This document shows, one piece after another, positions 44,186-55,367 of a stretch of DNA of 64,000 nt (the first letter of the stretch is position 1; the number at the start of each line of letters is the position of its first letter). The translations under genes and the position numbers were made by a program. This stretch comes from Akanthomyces muscarius (lineage: Eukaryota; Ascomycota; Sordariomycetes; Hypocreales; Cordycipitaceae), in the NCBI RefSeq assembly GCF_028009165.1, contig NC_079246.1:3286001-3350000 (forward strand). The letters are read 5' to 3'. The notes below the pieces were generated by a model. It was not told the origin of the DNA. It saw only the letters and a program-made list of their open reading frames with translations, and did no database searches.

Positions 44186-47100
44186 ATGCTGCCATATCAC
44201 CTTGGCGATTCTGATCAAAGGAAGCGTAAGAGAGCGCCTATCGAGATCACCGATACTGCGCTGCAAAGCCACGCAGCAAGCGATTTTACAGACCAGTCTT
44301 CGGGTGCAAATCAAATACTTGGATTCAATGGCTCCGATGTTTCTGGCATTGTTTCTGGCATATGGGCAGAAAACTTACCATCGAATGTTGGGGGCAACTT
44401 GTGGGACGCGCCTGCGCCCATGGCACCTTTCCAACCATTTGCCCAAAATCAGCCTGCAGCAGTCCTTATGAGTCCATGCATGAGCCTCGAGAACATGCTG
44501 AATTGTAACATGTTACTAGCGCAAACAATGCAGCCTCCTTCTCACAGCATCCCGTCTCAGCACTTCGCTGCCTGGATGCTCACTCATCCGACGGCTGCTT
44601 TAGAATCGGCTCAGACATGCGCTGCGACGCCGCTGACTCACCAATACTCATATCCAGTATTTGAAAGCTCCTTGGGCTGTGATCAAGCTACTTCTCCGGA
44701 GCTCCAGCTTCCAATTGCCCCGAATCATATGGCTATCGATCCGGAGGAGACGGTTTGCTTTGGCGTTGTAAATCCTTTCCAATTGTTGACCAAGAGCCAG
44801 TGCAGCCAAGTTCAAGTTTTATGAGCAGTTTTCAGATAGGGTGCGTGCGTACAGGGCTAACGGCACAGTAGATAGGAGGAATCAAGGGAAGATGCGAGCG
44901 ACCACCGTCTGCCAATCCACTCGCAATGGTCGAGGTCGCGATTCTTTCTCCGGAAGGCTTCTCGATCTCTGACAATGAAGTACACGGGCATATCTCACCT
45001 GAGCACTCGTTTCTTCTTTCTGACATACTTGGTTCCGGCATCACGCTGCGATCAAGCTGCCACTTTGTGTCTAACAGTTGCCGCAGACAAGAGGCCCCTG
45101 AAAAGCGCAGGCTCTTGCACTGCAGGCTCGACGTTGCCATCTATGCTCCGCATTCCATGTTGCAAGAGATCAAGGAGTGGTCTGAGCATAACGAGGTGTA
45201 TCTACAGGACCCCGCGTTCTGCTTCCAAGATGCGAGATACTGCAACCCGCAGCGACTCTCGCTACACTATGGCACGCCACGCATGGTGTCTCAAGTGCTG
45301 ACACAGTTTTCTGAGCACAAGATGCGCCTGCGAGACATTACAGACGACGACAACTTTTTGGATAAATACTTGGCCTCCAAAACTGCGCTGCCGGAGACTG
45401 AGCAGCCGTCGGCAGTTAAAACAGCCTTGAAAAGGTATGCAAGCAAGAATACGACGGATAGAGACACAGATAAAACTTTCAGTTCTTTTATAGCATGTAT
45501 ACTGACCCAGATTAAAGTCACCAAAAGCAAGCTCTCACGTTTATGCTTCGGCGAGAAATGGGATGGGCTTTTCACGGCCCCGAGATCGATATCTGGGCCA
45601 TTCGCGACAATGCTAATGGTCGCTTGTGAGTGTGTTCAATTCAACTCTATTCTATATTGGCTAACACTATTCATGCAGTTACATTAACGCAGTGTCGGAA
45701 AGCGGAAGCAAGGAGCAGCCACCCGCGTTCCATGGCGGCGTCATCGCCGATCCTATGGGGCTTGGAAAGACTCTTACAATGATTGCGCTAGCTGCGACAG
45801 ACCTGACGAAATCGATTGACAACAGAGAAATGACAGGTGTACACTCTAGCTACTCAAGATCTGTTTCGGCGACGCTCATTGTTGTGCCACCCCCGCGTAA
45901 GTCCTGCGTCCCCAGGCCGCACTCCGCTAACCGGACTAGTTCTAGGAGTGTGGGAGACCCAAATGTCAGAGTATGCGACTCGTAATCTTGGCCGTTGGAA
46001 GTTTGCTCATATTTTACAGACACGTTTTCGACGGGGCATTGAGATTTACGCGACATCATGCCAAATCCAGGGTCACCTCCATGAGCGCCTTGAACGACGT
46101 TGACGTGGTGCTGACAACGTACCACACGGTGTCGGCAGAGTGGTCCGAGACAGGCAAATCTTCTTCCGCTTTATTTTCTGTAAAATGGAAGCGGATCGTG
46201 CTGGATGAAGGTGAGCCGGAGCTAGCTATCTGTGCAACTTCTGTTCTAACATGGACAGCCCATGTCATCCGCAACGAGTCATCACGCATGTCCAGAGCGA
46301 TGTGCGCTTTGGAAGCCGAATGCAGATGGGCCGTGACTGGAACCCCCATTCAAAATCATCTCAACGACTTGGCTGCTTTGCTGAAGTTTATTCGCGCCTA
46401 CCCCTACGCGTCGAGAAGGCAGTTTGAAGCCGACATCTCCGATTACTGGAAAGAGGGCAAGGCCCAAGAGGCGGCTGGCAGGCTCCAGCGTCTGTCGTCA
46501 TGCTTGTTCTTGCGGCGGCCCAAATCTACCATTCAACTTCCCCCAAGATACAACAAGGAATTTCCGATCGACTTTACGCCGCAGGAGCGGGAAGAATACG
46601 ATTTGATCAAAAATCGGGCGACATCTGCCATTGATGACGCACTGCAGCAGGGCCATGCATCCCAGCGGTCCGGGGCGTACGCGAATATCTTGCAGCAGAT
46701 TGACGCACTGCGACTTTTCTGTGGGCTCGGACTGCATTATCATACAAGGCACGACGAGCGGTCGATTGCATCCCAGCACACGGTCTCGTGGAATTCTGTC
46801 GCACAGAAGATGTTCAAGTTGCATCTGGAAATGGGTTCTCTGCAGTGCTCGCAATGCCATGCGACGATTGATCTGACGCAGACCATGTTTGACGACTCCA
46901 ACGCGGGAAGATCACTGTTCTCGCGATGTCTTCGGTTTGTATGCGCCGAATGTGCGGCCAAGCTTTCCAAGGGAGGCATCGCCATGCCGTGTGGACACAC
47001 GCCGTCGTGCCCTGCTGCGCAAGTTTCGACGAGCATTGACGCCATGGACCAGGCTGCGGACGAGGTTCAGATGGCGACGCTTCCATCGCAGATGCCTTCC

Positions 47101-47804
47101 AAAATTGTTGCTTTGATATCAGACCTCAAGTCACAGCCAGCAGGTGTAAAATCGTGAGTATACACCCTGCCCAGACGATTGCGCTAACACAAACTAGGGT
47201 GGTATTCTCTAGCTGGCGACTTACACTGAATGTTGTCGCGGCCGGGCTGCAACAGACTGGCATTCAATTTCTGCGCTACGACGGCAGTATCGCGCAAAAG
47301 ACTCGACACGAAACTCTTGAGCTCTTCAAGACAGATCCGTTGACGCGCGTTTTGCTGCTGACGTTTTCTTGCGGCGCCGTTGGGCTCACGCTAACAGAGG
47401 CGTCGCGGGCCTATCTTCTAGAACCGCACTGGTGTGTAGCGCAGATTTCTCGCGATCCAAAAATAACAATGATAATAACAATGATCCAGGAACCCCACAA
47501 TTGAAGAACAAGCGCTGGGCAGAATATACAGAATCGGCCAGGAGAAAGAAGTGACGACGGTCCGGCTCTTTGTTCGAGACTCTTTTGAGACGGTAATTCA
47601 TCTGCACTAATGTCATGACGCACGCTAATAGGCACAGCACGTTATGAACGTTCAGCAGTCGAAAAAAGATCTCGCACAGGTGATTCTCGCGCCGCATGAC
47701 GGAGGGCTAGCGGACACGAGCCTCGAAAGATTGCAGGCAAGTACTTTCGATTGCTCCGACAGCCAGTTGCTAACTTGATCCAGAAATTACGCTCCTTGCT
47801 ATGA
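44186..47804 (+). CDS. SNF2/Rad5-Rad16-like DEAH helicase with a RING-like insert
   Basis: Chromatin remodelling or DNA-repair translocase, possibly also a ubiquitin ligase. Eleven exons: 44186-44767, 44872-45434, 45518-45625, 45679-45896, 45940-45970, 46020-46210, 46259-47153, 47198-47431, 47490-47592, 47632-47736 and 47784-47804; the sum is 3051 nt (1016 aa, in frame). Helicase motifs: HQKQALTFMLRRE, Walker A DPMGLGKT, LDEAH rebuilt across intron 6, AVTGTPIQN, and C-terminal VVFSSW, LRYDGSI, GAVGLTLTEAS and RIYRIGQ. A cysteine cluster (CSQC, CAEC, CGH, CPA; about 46850-47010) sits where Rad5/Rad16 proteins carry RING. The last intron has a GC donor (GCAAGT). The N-terminus has a basic KRKRAP patch suggesting nuclear import. 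Shares a promoter with the NLR gene. Confidence 0.88.
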
Positions 47805-48578
47805 AGCGCGTTTCGCATTAAAATTGATTGTTCAATTGAGACCACATCGCGCCCTCGCAAATAATGGTGCATGCCTTGGTTTCCAGCTCATTGACAGGCG
47901 TGGGAGAGTCACTGTCCAGACAGTGCTTAGCGTAAAACTGTGAGAGCATAGCTGTAAGAGCTTATCAGCGATTTAGTCATGAAATTTTTTAGCAATGTAG
48001 TAATACTTTCCCATCAATTTATCATTTACACATACAGGATTGAAAGCGCAGGCTATCAGTAAAGCCCGTCAGTGGGTTAGGGACCCGATAGAGTCTCAGT
48101 CCATGGCGCACCACTAGCAGACGATTTCTTCCGAATCCCTCACATGCCTACTTTTCTTTGGTCATATTTCCAATTTGTTCAACCGTTTTACTCACATCTC
48201 AAATCTGAAATGTACGGCGCAGGAATGCGAACCATGGGTGGCGGAATGCAAATCATGCACTATATCGGCGATGGGCGGCTGCCACGTGTGTACTGGATGC
48301 AATTTAGTCGGACGCGTTCCGTACAGCGAACAGCAAACACAATGGAAGAAGGGGCAACATTCTCCGTCGAGACAGTAGCACGACACGGTCGCCTCGGCCC
48401 AATGCCATTACTTTTTGCCATGCTGATCCACGCACAGAGTGCTGGCAATATAAAAGCCTAAATACGATACAGACCACCAATTTGCCTAATTTTCAAGCTC
48501 CAAACCTATGTGACAGGATATTCCTACGTGCAGCTACAAAGTCTCCTGGAGGCTGCTCTATCCCTGCCAAAATACATC
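47805..48578. other. Intergenic region upstream of the lipase
   Basis: No gene; a plus frame at 48144-48461 lacks motifs. TATA element for the lipase at 48449-48456. Confidence 0.5.
48449..48456 (+). promoter_or_regulatory. TATA box of the lipase gene
   Basis: TATAAAAG, 123 nt upstream of the preferred ATG (48579) and only 54 nt before the upstream ATG at 48510. The distance supports the downstream start. Confidence 0.5.
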
Positions 48579-49937
48579 ATGCGATACGCGCCGTGGAAAT
48601 TAGCGACATGCGTCGTTGCCTTGTCTTTTGGCAACCCGGCACCATTTTCCGACAATGTTGGAAACCCCAGACGCGGCATTCCACCGCCGAGCGAGGATTC
48701 ATTCTACACGGTGCCGAGCAATATCGGCGACAGCAGTCCAGGCACGATTTTAAACCACCGCAGTCCACCTTCTGCAATTTCTGCGTTTGGGCACACAGCT
48801 GAGAAGTTTGTGGAAAAGAGCTTCCAGATTCTATACCGGACGTCCGACATGTCGGGGAATGCCACTGCATCAGTCGTCACTGTTCTCATCCCGCCCCATG
48901 CCGACTTTGGCAAGGTCGTGTCGCTTCAGGCTGCTGAGGACGCTGCATCCATAGACTGCGCTCCTTCATTTGGATTCCAGGCAGCAGCTGCGCAATATCC
49001 GAAGATTAATTCACCGACCATGCAAGCCCAGGAGCTCCTCGCTGATGCGGCTTTGCACCGGGGGTGGCCGGTCATTATTCCGGATGCAGAAGGGCCTCGG
49101 GGCATATACCCCTCGAGCAAGACCAATGCGTATATTACGCTTGACGGCATCCGCGCTGCCATGAGCTCCGGGCCAATCACTGGCATACAAAAGAATGCCA
49201 CAATTGTTTTATGGGGGTATTCTGGTGGAGGCAGTGATACCCTCCAAGCCGTTCAAGTACAACCGCAGTATGCACCAGAGCTACAGTTTGCAGGCGCTGC
49301 TTTGGGGGGTGTTGCTGGTGCTGGTCAATCCATCATCAAGTCGATTAGCTTTCTCAACAAAAGTCCACTGGCGGGATTTATTCCGATTTCTCTAATCGGT
49401 TTTGCGGCCCAATCCCCGTCGATCCAAACTATGCTTGATGAGCACCTCAAGCCGGAGTACCGTGATATGTTCTATTTGCCCAAGCAGCAGTGTCTCGAGG
49501 CAAATGGGGAGACGTTCGCCAACCAAGACATCTTGGCCATGTTCAATGATTCGTCATTCTTGGACAATCTCTCAGACCAAGTTGATCAGTTTCGTGTGGA
49601 GAATACCGCACCAACCGTCCCTCTATTCTGGTACCAAACCGCAAAGGATACGCTCGTCCCGGCCTCGAGCACGATCAGCGGTATTGATGCCTATTGCTCC
49701 TCAGGCTCTGATATTTCATATCTTCTGGAGGAAGGCAATTCTACCCACACCTCGTACGGGATGATTGGGGCCCCTGCGGCGCTTAAGTGGCTTGGAGGCA
49801 TTTTGAGTGGTCAAGAGCCAACTCCAGGCTGCACAAGCGAGACCGCACATACCAGCGCTATTGACCAAAACTTTTTAAGCATTTACCCTGCGGATATCCA
49901 AACGATGATTCGGAAGTTTACAGACGGAACTCAATGA
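48579..49937 (+). CDS. Secretory lipase (LIP family)
   Basis: Single exon; from ATG 48579, 452 aa. That start gives a signal peptide (MRYAPWKLATCVVALSFG); the ATG at 48510 would add 23 residues. The LIP family is shown by PDAEGPRG, the nucleophile elbow GYSGGG, AQELLADAALHRGW and the C-terminal triad regions TAKDTLVP (Asp) and NSTHTSYG (His). Several cysteines and sequons fit secretion. It would hydrolyse triacylglycerol or other fatty-acyl esters outside the cell, as in Candida and Fusarium LIP enzymes. Confidence 0.92.
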   Translation: MRYAPWKLATCVVALSFGNPAPFSDNVGNPRRGIPPPSEDSFYTVPSNIGDSSPGTILNHRSPPSAISAFGHTAEKFVEKSFQILYRTSDMSGNATASVVTVLIPPHADFGKVVSLQAAEDAASIDCAPSFGFQAAAAQYPKINSPTMQAQELLADAALHRGWPVIIPDAEGPRGIYPSSKTNAYITLDGIRAAMSSGPITGIQKNATIVLWGYSGGGSDTLQAVQVQPQYAPELQFAGAALGGVAGAGQSIIKSISFLNKSPLAGFIPISLIGFAAQSPSIQTMLDEHLKPEYRDMFYLPKQQCLEANGETFANQDILAMFNDSSFLDNLSDQVDQFRVENTAPTVPLFWYQTAKDTLVPASSTISGIDAYCSSGSDISYLLEEGNSTHTSYGMIGAPAALKWLGGILSGQEPTPGCTSETAHTSAIDQNFLSIYPADIQTMIRKFTDGTQ

Positions 49938-50810
49938 TCAGCCGCAAGTCAGACCTTTCTCTCGATTAAGCATGACAGGGTCAAAACCGTTAGCTACGAA
50001 GATTCCCAGCACATGTCTCTGAGTTGTATACTTGTAGATGGGTCTAGGAGCGCGGAAACACAAGCCCTCAGGTCTGGCTAGCTGCCAGGCTCAAAAGCAC
50101 AACTGAATAAGCTTATGCGTCGGCGGCCAATTTTAGCGCACCATCAGTTAAGCTGATGCCCTGTTTTGAGATGGCAGATTGCAATATGGCGACGGCCCGA
50201 CGGATCCGGATCATGCGCGTGTCGACGTCGCGCTGGTGCACAGCCCTGCGGCCTCTTGATGGTGAGTCCGGCAATGACGTCTCCGCCCGCAATTTGAGCG
50301 GAATGCCGAGCCTTTGTGGCGACGAGGACCTCGTATTTGGACCCCATTTCATGAGAGTGTGGGGATAATTTTTCCGTCCATCGACGGCAGGCGGGAGGCC
50401 CCAGCAAAGGCGATGATCGCTCAAGACAATGCGGGCCGTTCGTATCGCGTTGCAAGTTGACGGCTATTTAAAATTACGCTACCTCGTAACTCAGCTGCCA
50501 ACCCTGCCATGATCCTTGGATGCCAAACCTCTGGTATTTGTAGGGAGCCGCTAGCGGTCGATCGCGCGCCGGCCGCTCGCGATGTTGGACCCCTTGTCGG
50601 TCTTGGCGCTACGACTATGGCCTGCAATGCTTCTCGTATGTGATGTCATTTCACCGCTGACCTTGATATTGTCTACATGGGCAACGGGAACCCTGTCTAT
50701 TCTGAGCGGAGGATGAGGATAAATAGGAAGAGCTTCGCCATGTAGTCATCTAGTCTGTTCAACAAGCAACACAATTCAAGACTCAATCAACTCACAACTC
50801 AACACACACA
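49938..50810. other. Intergenic region
   Basis: Minus frames at 50113-50455 have protein-like fragments but no domain, and shift frame; I do not call them. The end is the promoter of the cystine-knot repeat gene (TAAATA near 50720). Confidence 0.5.
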
Positions 50811-51457
50811 ATGAAATACTCCATCCTCGCCTCCATCGTCTCTGGCGCTGGCCTTGTCGCAGCCGCTGCCGTTGCCGCTCCCTCCTCTGCCACCTGTGTC
50901 CCCTATGATGGTTCGTACTCAACCTGATCTCTTTGCATTCCAACGATGCTGACCTTTGCAGGCGTTTGCTTCCTAGGAGGCAAAGACTACGGCCCTTGCT
51001 GCGACGACGGCATTTGCGCCGGTTCGCGCTGCCGTGACCCCAAGACCTTGACCTCGGCTCAGCCTACTCCCACCTCCCAGCCTACATGTGTTCCCTACAA
51101 CGGTATGCATCTCAAAGAACAAAACTCGACTTTGCGTGTTCTAATCGTTACGTTAGGTGTTTGCTTCCTCGGCGGCAAGGACTACGGCCCTTGCTGTGAC
51201 GACGGCATTTGCGCCGGCTCTCGCTGTCGCGACCCAAAGACCCTGACGCCGACTGAGCCTACTCCCACCGCGGAGCCCAGCTGTGTCCCCTACAACGGTA
51301 TGTAGACCAAGAGGAACCAAATTGAATTAGTTCTAATCGGTGGATAGGCGTCTGCTTCCTGGGAGGTAAGGACTACGGCCCCTGCTGCGGCGATGGCATT
51401 TGTGCTGGCAGCCGCTGCCGTGACCCCAAGACTATCGGCGCTGAACCGACAGCGTAA
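50811..51457 (+). CDS. Secreted protein of three tandem cystine-knot-like modules, repeat junctions at introns
   Basis: Exons 50811-50910, 50962-51102, 51157-51297 and 51348-51457 sum to 492 nt, 163 aa. Signal peptide MKYSILASIVSGAGLVAAAA. Each module reads CVPYNGVCFLGGKDYG-P-CC-x4-C-x4-C: C-x6-C-x8-CC-x4-C-x4-C, the spacing of inhibitor cystine knots (knottins). The three modules are nearly identical and separated by Thr/Pro linkers of about 16-19 residues. All three introns interrupt the same codon of CVPY(N/D)G after the first base (phase 1), and the two complete internal exons are exactly 141 nt each, so the unit duplicated as exon plus intron. Intron 2 (54 nt) has no in-frame stop and could be retained. 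Role unknown: binding, protease inhibition or a host-facing effector are possible. Confidence 0.88.
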
Positions 51458-51547
51458 GCAATACTTGAGTCGTTGGTGAGAGGGATAGATAGAGCCTGTA
51501 AATTATAATCAATACAAAGCTGTAGTTATTATCATTGCCGCGTTCAC

Positions 51548-52383
51548 TCAATGCGAGTCCGTCGAGAGACACAAGAGGGCGCCATCGCCAGTCATTCGCG
51601 TGATACCCCTCTGCACCGCGCCGAAGCGGGTGATGCCGCACGTCTCGCTCTCCAGGTGATTGATGATGCCCGCCAGCGCTTCAAAGTTGCGGCAGTCCTG
51701 ATTGGGGCAGCGGTACAGCGGCTGCTGGTCTATTTGGTGTAAGTCAAAAGCCAAATAAGGATTCGAGCGGTACTCACGAGCTCCGAGTTCAAGTGCTGGT
51801 TCAGGGCATGGAGACTGCTAAAGTCGCGGTGGCAGAGGTAGCACTCGTACCCGTCGCCGTTCCAGGTGCGCGCCGAGGCCTCATACCTGCTAGTGCCCTG
51901 CCATTCGAGAAGCTTCTTGTAGATGATGCCATTGGGGTCCTTGCCGCGCACGTAGCGGTAAACAGAGTCGCGGTCCGTGGTGGCGTTGGGGCAGGCATAT
52001 ATCTCGTGATGCGCGAGACCGGTTGCGGTGGTCAGGCTCTTTTTGCAAAAGGGCAGGTGATGTTGTCGCCTCTGTGGCGACTCGAATTGAGGCGCTGGCG
52101 TCGTACTTGTCAGAGATTTGAATTATCTTCATCCGAGTATAGTCCTATATATATCCCATTTGTACCCTTCGTGAGCTCCTGTTTCACTGTGATTCGAGTA
52201 TGCGGCGAACCAGACACTCACTATACGTAGGTTGTTGTAATTTTGGAAATCGCGGTCGCAGTCGGCACAATATTTGTGACAGTTGTACTCATGCTCCTGA
52301 AAGTCTTCCTTGTCAGCAGAGCGATCGTAGCATCGGCCGCACTCGACCGGCCAGTGCTCCTTGGTGTCCTTGTGCTGCACCAT
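51548..52383 (-). pseudogene. C2H2 zinc-finger protein with a one-base frameshift
   Basis: Exons (minus) 52383-52222, 52094-51778 and 51724-51548 (introns 127 and 53 nt). Fingers seen: ECGRCYDRSADKEDFQEHEY, KYCADCDRDFQNYNNLR, ITCPFCKKSLTTATGLAHH, YECYLCHRDFSSLHALNQH, and YRCPNQDC...NHLESETC. Exon 2 has a single-base deletion in a T run at about 52042-52047: CCTTTTGC stands for the CCTTTTTGC needed for CPFCKK. With the base restored the exon lengths sum in frame. Upstream, a continuous frame without ATG encodes another finger whose second cysteine is Trp (CDAW). The layout (repeated fingers, then RDSLYRYVRGKDPNG) is that of a fungal C2H2 family of unknown function. Pseudogene or a homopolymer sequencing error. 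Confidence 0.75.
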
Positions 52384-52995
52384 GGCGCGCTCGCTGCCAA
52401 ATTCCCTCTTCCAGGCGTCGCATTTTATAACAGCCGTACATGTTGACAGTTTGACGGGAGAGACGTCGGCTTTTTTGCCAGTTTGCGGGTAAAGCTTTCG
52501 GATTGGGAAAGATGGTTGGATGCCCTATGAGCCTCCCTCCCAACGCGACCATGCGACATTTGACAAACCTAAAGAGACCAATCCGCAGTTTCAGCGACGT
52601 TTTGCCAACGGCTCTCCCAAAGGACGATGCAGATACCACCAAAATGCGAATGCTGAGCCATGCCAGAACTCTAGAATGGGTCAAAGAATGTCGCTCTGGA
52701 GACGACAAACTTAATTCCGAACAAAAGGCGACAATTCAGACCTCGGCCGGGACGACTACCAGGCTATGGATAATGAAGACAGCGCGGACCCTATCTAAGG
52801 CGATTACTTCGACCGCGTCGGAATCGACTATTTTAATGATGCCAGCAGTGGTGGGGCTGTCTCTGGAGGCCAGTCCTCGGCTAGCACACGGCAGCTATCT
52901 ATAGCTTCGGGTAGCGGGTATCGAGCGAAAGCTAGGCGAATCCCGTTTCATCTACTCAGGACACGGTGGGAGCTCAGCCACGCAGTCCGGACGAT
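52384..52995. other. Interval between the C2H2 gene and the TPR relic
   Basis: The plus frame at 52503-52904 has no motif. Alternative plus frames hold short acidic/Ser-rich stretches that may be the eroded upstream part of the TPR relic. Confidence 0.4.
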
Positions 52996-53451
52996 ATGAA
53001 ATCATCCCACGCTGAAGGCACTAGTCTCGACGATGAGGATAGCGACTCTATCCAAGAGGGGACGGGGGCGTTTTACATTCGAGCGCTCAAATTCAAGGAG
53101 GAGGCACTTGGATAGATGCATCTAGACACGCTGACCAGTCTGGCAGATCTAGCGTTTGTATATTCAAAGCGAAGGCGGAGATGCATACCAGGCCAACGGC
53201 CAGGTCAAAGAAGCGATCAAGGTGCTCCATGATGTGGAGGCCTTTTAGACTAAAACACTTGAAAACGGTAACCCAGAATTCAACATAGGCACTAGCGGTT
53301 GCATATCAGGTCGGCGGTCAAGTCAGGGAAGCGATCTGGCTACTAGAGCACATTCTGACGGTACGAGGGACAAGAGTACGAGACTCCAGCCCTCGTAAGT
53401 TGGCAACGCGGCAAGCACTCGCGGAGGCATATCTAGCCGATGGGCGGTGAG
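52996..53451 (+). pseudogene. Relic of a TPR protein (NLR-type tetratricopeptide array)
   Basis: Broken pieces of tetratricopeptide repeats in the plus orientation, in different frames: LKFKEEALG then stop TAG (53113-53115) then MHLDTLTSLADLAFVYS; AYQANGQVKEAIKVLHDVEAF ending at a stop; and AYQVGGQVREAIWLLEHIL with LATRQALAEAYLADGR, ending at TGA 53449-53451. The spacing and the YQxxGQVxEAIxLLEH motif are those of the kinesin-light-chain-type TPR arrays found at the C-terminus of fungal NB-ARC/NACHT proteins. At least two stops and two frame changes, and no intact start, so this is dead. Upstream nucleotide-binding domain not seen. Confidence 0.72.
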
Positions 53452-55367
53452 AGGATTTTGCTACTCTATTTGGTTTGTGAGCGCGGCACAGGGTAACGCA
53501 AGACAAGTGACATTCTCGTTTTCACATGGTATTGTGTACACTCGCTGGCATACACTCAGGTTTGTCCATGATGTCCCACCATGTCAGGATCTCTGATATT
53601 TTAGTATTACGTGAAGAGAAGATGGTCTGCGCTACATAAGAATAATTAGTCGTTCCTATCTATGCATTATGTTTGACGCTGACAGAACTGAACTTTTGAG
53701 GCCTCCTCTTTCAGCCTTCTTGAGCTGTTGGTTACTAGAAGTCGCTACCCTGTAGTACGATCATCAAGACTGAAACGAGCCAACCTGAACAAAAGGGACG
53801 AAATAGATATCCCTCAGCGGCATAGTGCAGCTAGCAGTTGTCATGTCAACTATGAATCAACAGGATTGAATAATGTTTGTGACGAGTTGCTCTATTAGTC
53901 CTCGGACTTGACGTGACTAGTTGACTATTACGCCCGTTCTACTGCAGCAGACTGAATAAAACCTCACAGGGCGGCTTGTTAGTTGCACTCACAATTAACC
54001 CGTTAACGCACTGCAATAACGCGAGATAAGTCTACTTCTGAATCTACTTCTACGCAACTGTTTTCATTATTGGCTATGTAGTCTGTCTGCTTGTTGTGTC
54101 CGTTGCCGTGACTGCTCTGGGTCGGAAACGCGTATTCCTGCGGGGACACAGTGCATCTGGCAGAGCGCACGCTTTCGGCTTGCTTTGTAGCCGGATTAGA
54201 CTTTGAGCAACTGAGTTGCGTGGACAGCCACACGCAGCCCGTGTTTAGGAGTGACGAAAGAGTGACGGGATCCATCCAGCGTGGGAGCTTGTACCCGCTT
54301 ATCTGCCCAAAAGCAAAAGAGGCAGCGTCGGCGTCAGCAAAAAGCAGGGCGATGGAGCAGATCGGCCTCGAGTGGGAAAGGGCCCAGGGCGCTGAGGCGG
54401 AGGATCGAGAGCCGGCAGCGGGGCGTGTTGCAGTGGGAGGGAGGCGGCAAAGGCGACGAGACGGGCAGCGCTGGTCGCACAAAATGTCGGTTAAAATGAT
54501 GTGAAGGCACGGAGTGGATGCTGTCTATGAGGCTGTCTGTGATGTGATGAGATGCAGTCTGATGCAAGGAGATGGAAGTGATGAGGAGGTGATGAGAAGA
54601 GGGAGAGCATCAGGGACAACGTGGGTGTGGCTGGGGTGTGGCTGAGCACTGTTGCGCACTGTGTGCTTGCCGGGCCGTCAGCCAGGTGGTGGGCAGCTGG
54701 CAGCTCGCAGCTGGCAGTAAACGATGATGGAGGCACGTGGGCTGGGAAAATCAAGGGGACTGGAAATTCTCATCGCCAAAAAGAATGAAAACAAAGAAAA
54801 ATGAGACAAAGAATAGGTGCAGCTCTTATTTTGCTTTGTGAAAGCGTCGCAGGGTCAAAGGAGCGCCTTTGGAGAGGGACATGCCTCCAGCCAAGTTCCA
54901 GGCGCTGGCCTGCTGAGGGGTTGCCTCGCCAGCTGCCTCGGGGCGTTTGCGCACCCCCCAGCACCTCAAACACCGGGCACACCCCAAGCAAACGGGGGAG
55001 TTCAGCCACCGGCTTCGCTAACAGAATTACGCCAAATATCCCATAGAAACCTGTTAGGTCGCCCACTTTGCCTCTCCACGCCCCCAGCTTTTGCGTGCTG
55101 GGCTGGCCAAGCTGCCCGCCTCCCCGACTCTCGTTCTGTGCCTGGTCCCTCGCCCTCCCTCCCTCTCATCCGCCGTCCCTCTTCTCGTTCTTTTTCCCTT
55201 TCTTCTCCCACACATCATCGCATTTCCATCACTGCCATTGCATTATATAGCTTCGTTTGCTGTCTACTGCGTGGCGATTCCCTCACTTTCTCGCTCCCGC
55301 TGTTGGCCAGGAGCTTCCCTTCGCTTTATCTCTCACCCGCTTATACGCACGCACACACGCACACACC
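53452..55367. other. 1.9-kb interval without a recognisable gene
   Basis: No coding motif on either strand. The last few hundred nt are a pyrimidine-rich leader of the acidic protein (runs of CT and CACACA just before its ATG). Confidence 0.5.

Noticed and set aside
46259..46260. Loss of the DEAH box in the SNF2 gene in the unspliced frame (LDEGEPEL)
   Set aside because: Removing the GT-AG intron 46211-46258 restores LDEAH, so the helicase is intact.
50113..50455. Minus frames with fragments such as GDVIAGLTIKRPQG
   Set aside because: Might be a gene relic, but no family could be named and the frame changes; too weak to list.
52503..52904. 133-codon plus frame
   Set aside because: No motif; other frames in the same stretch look at least as protein-like.
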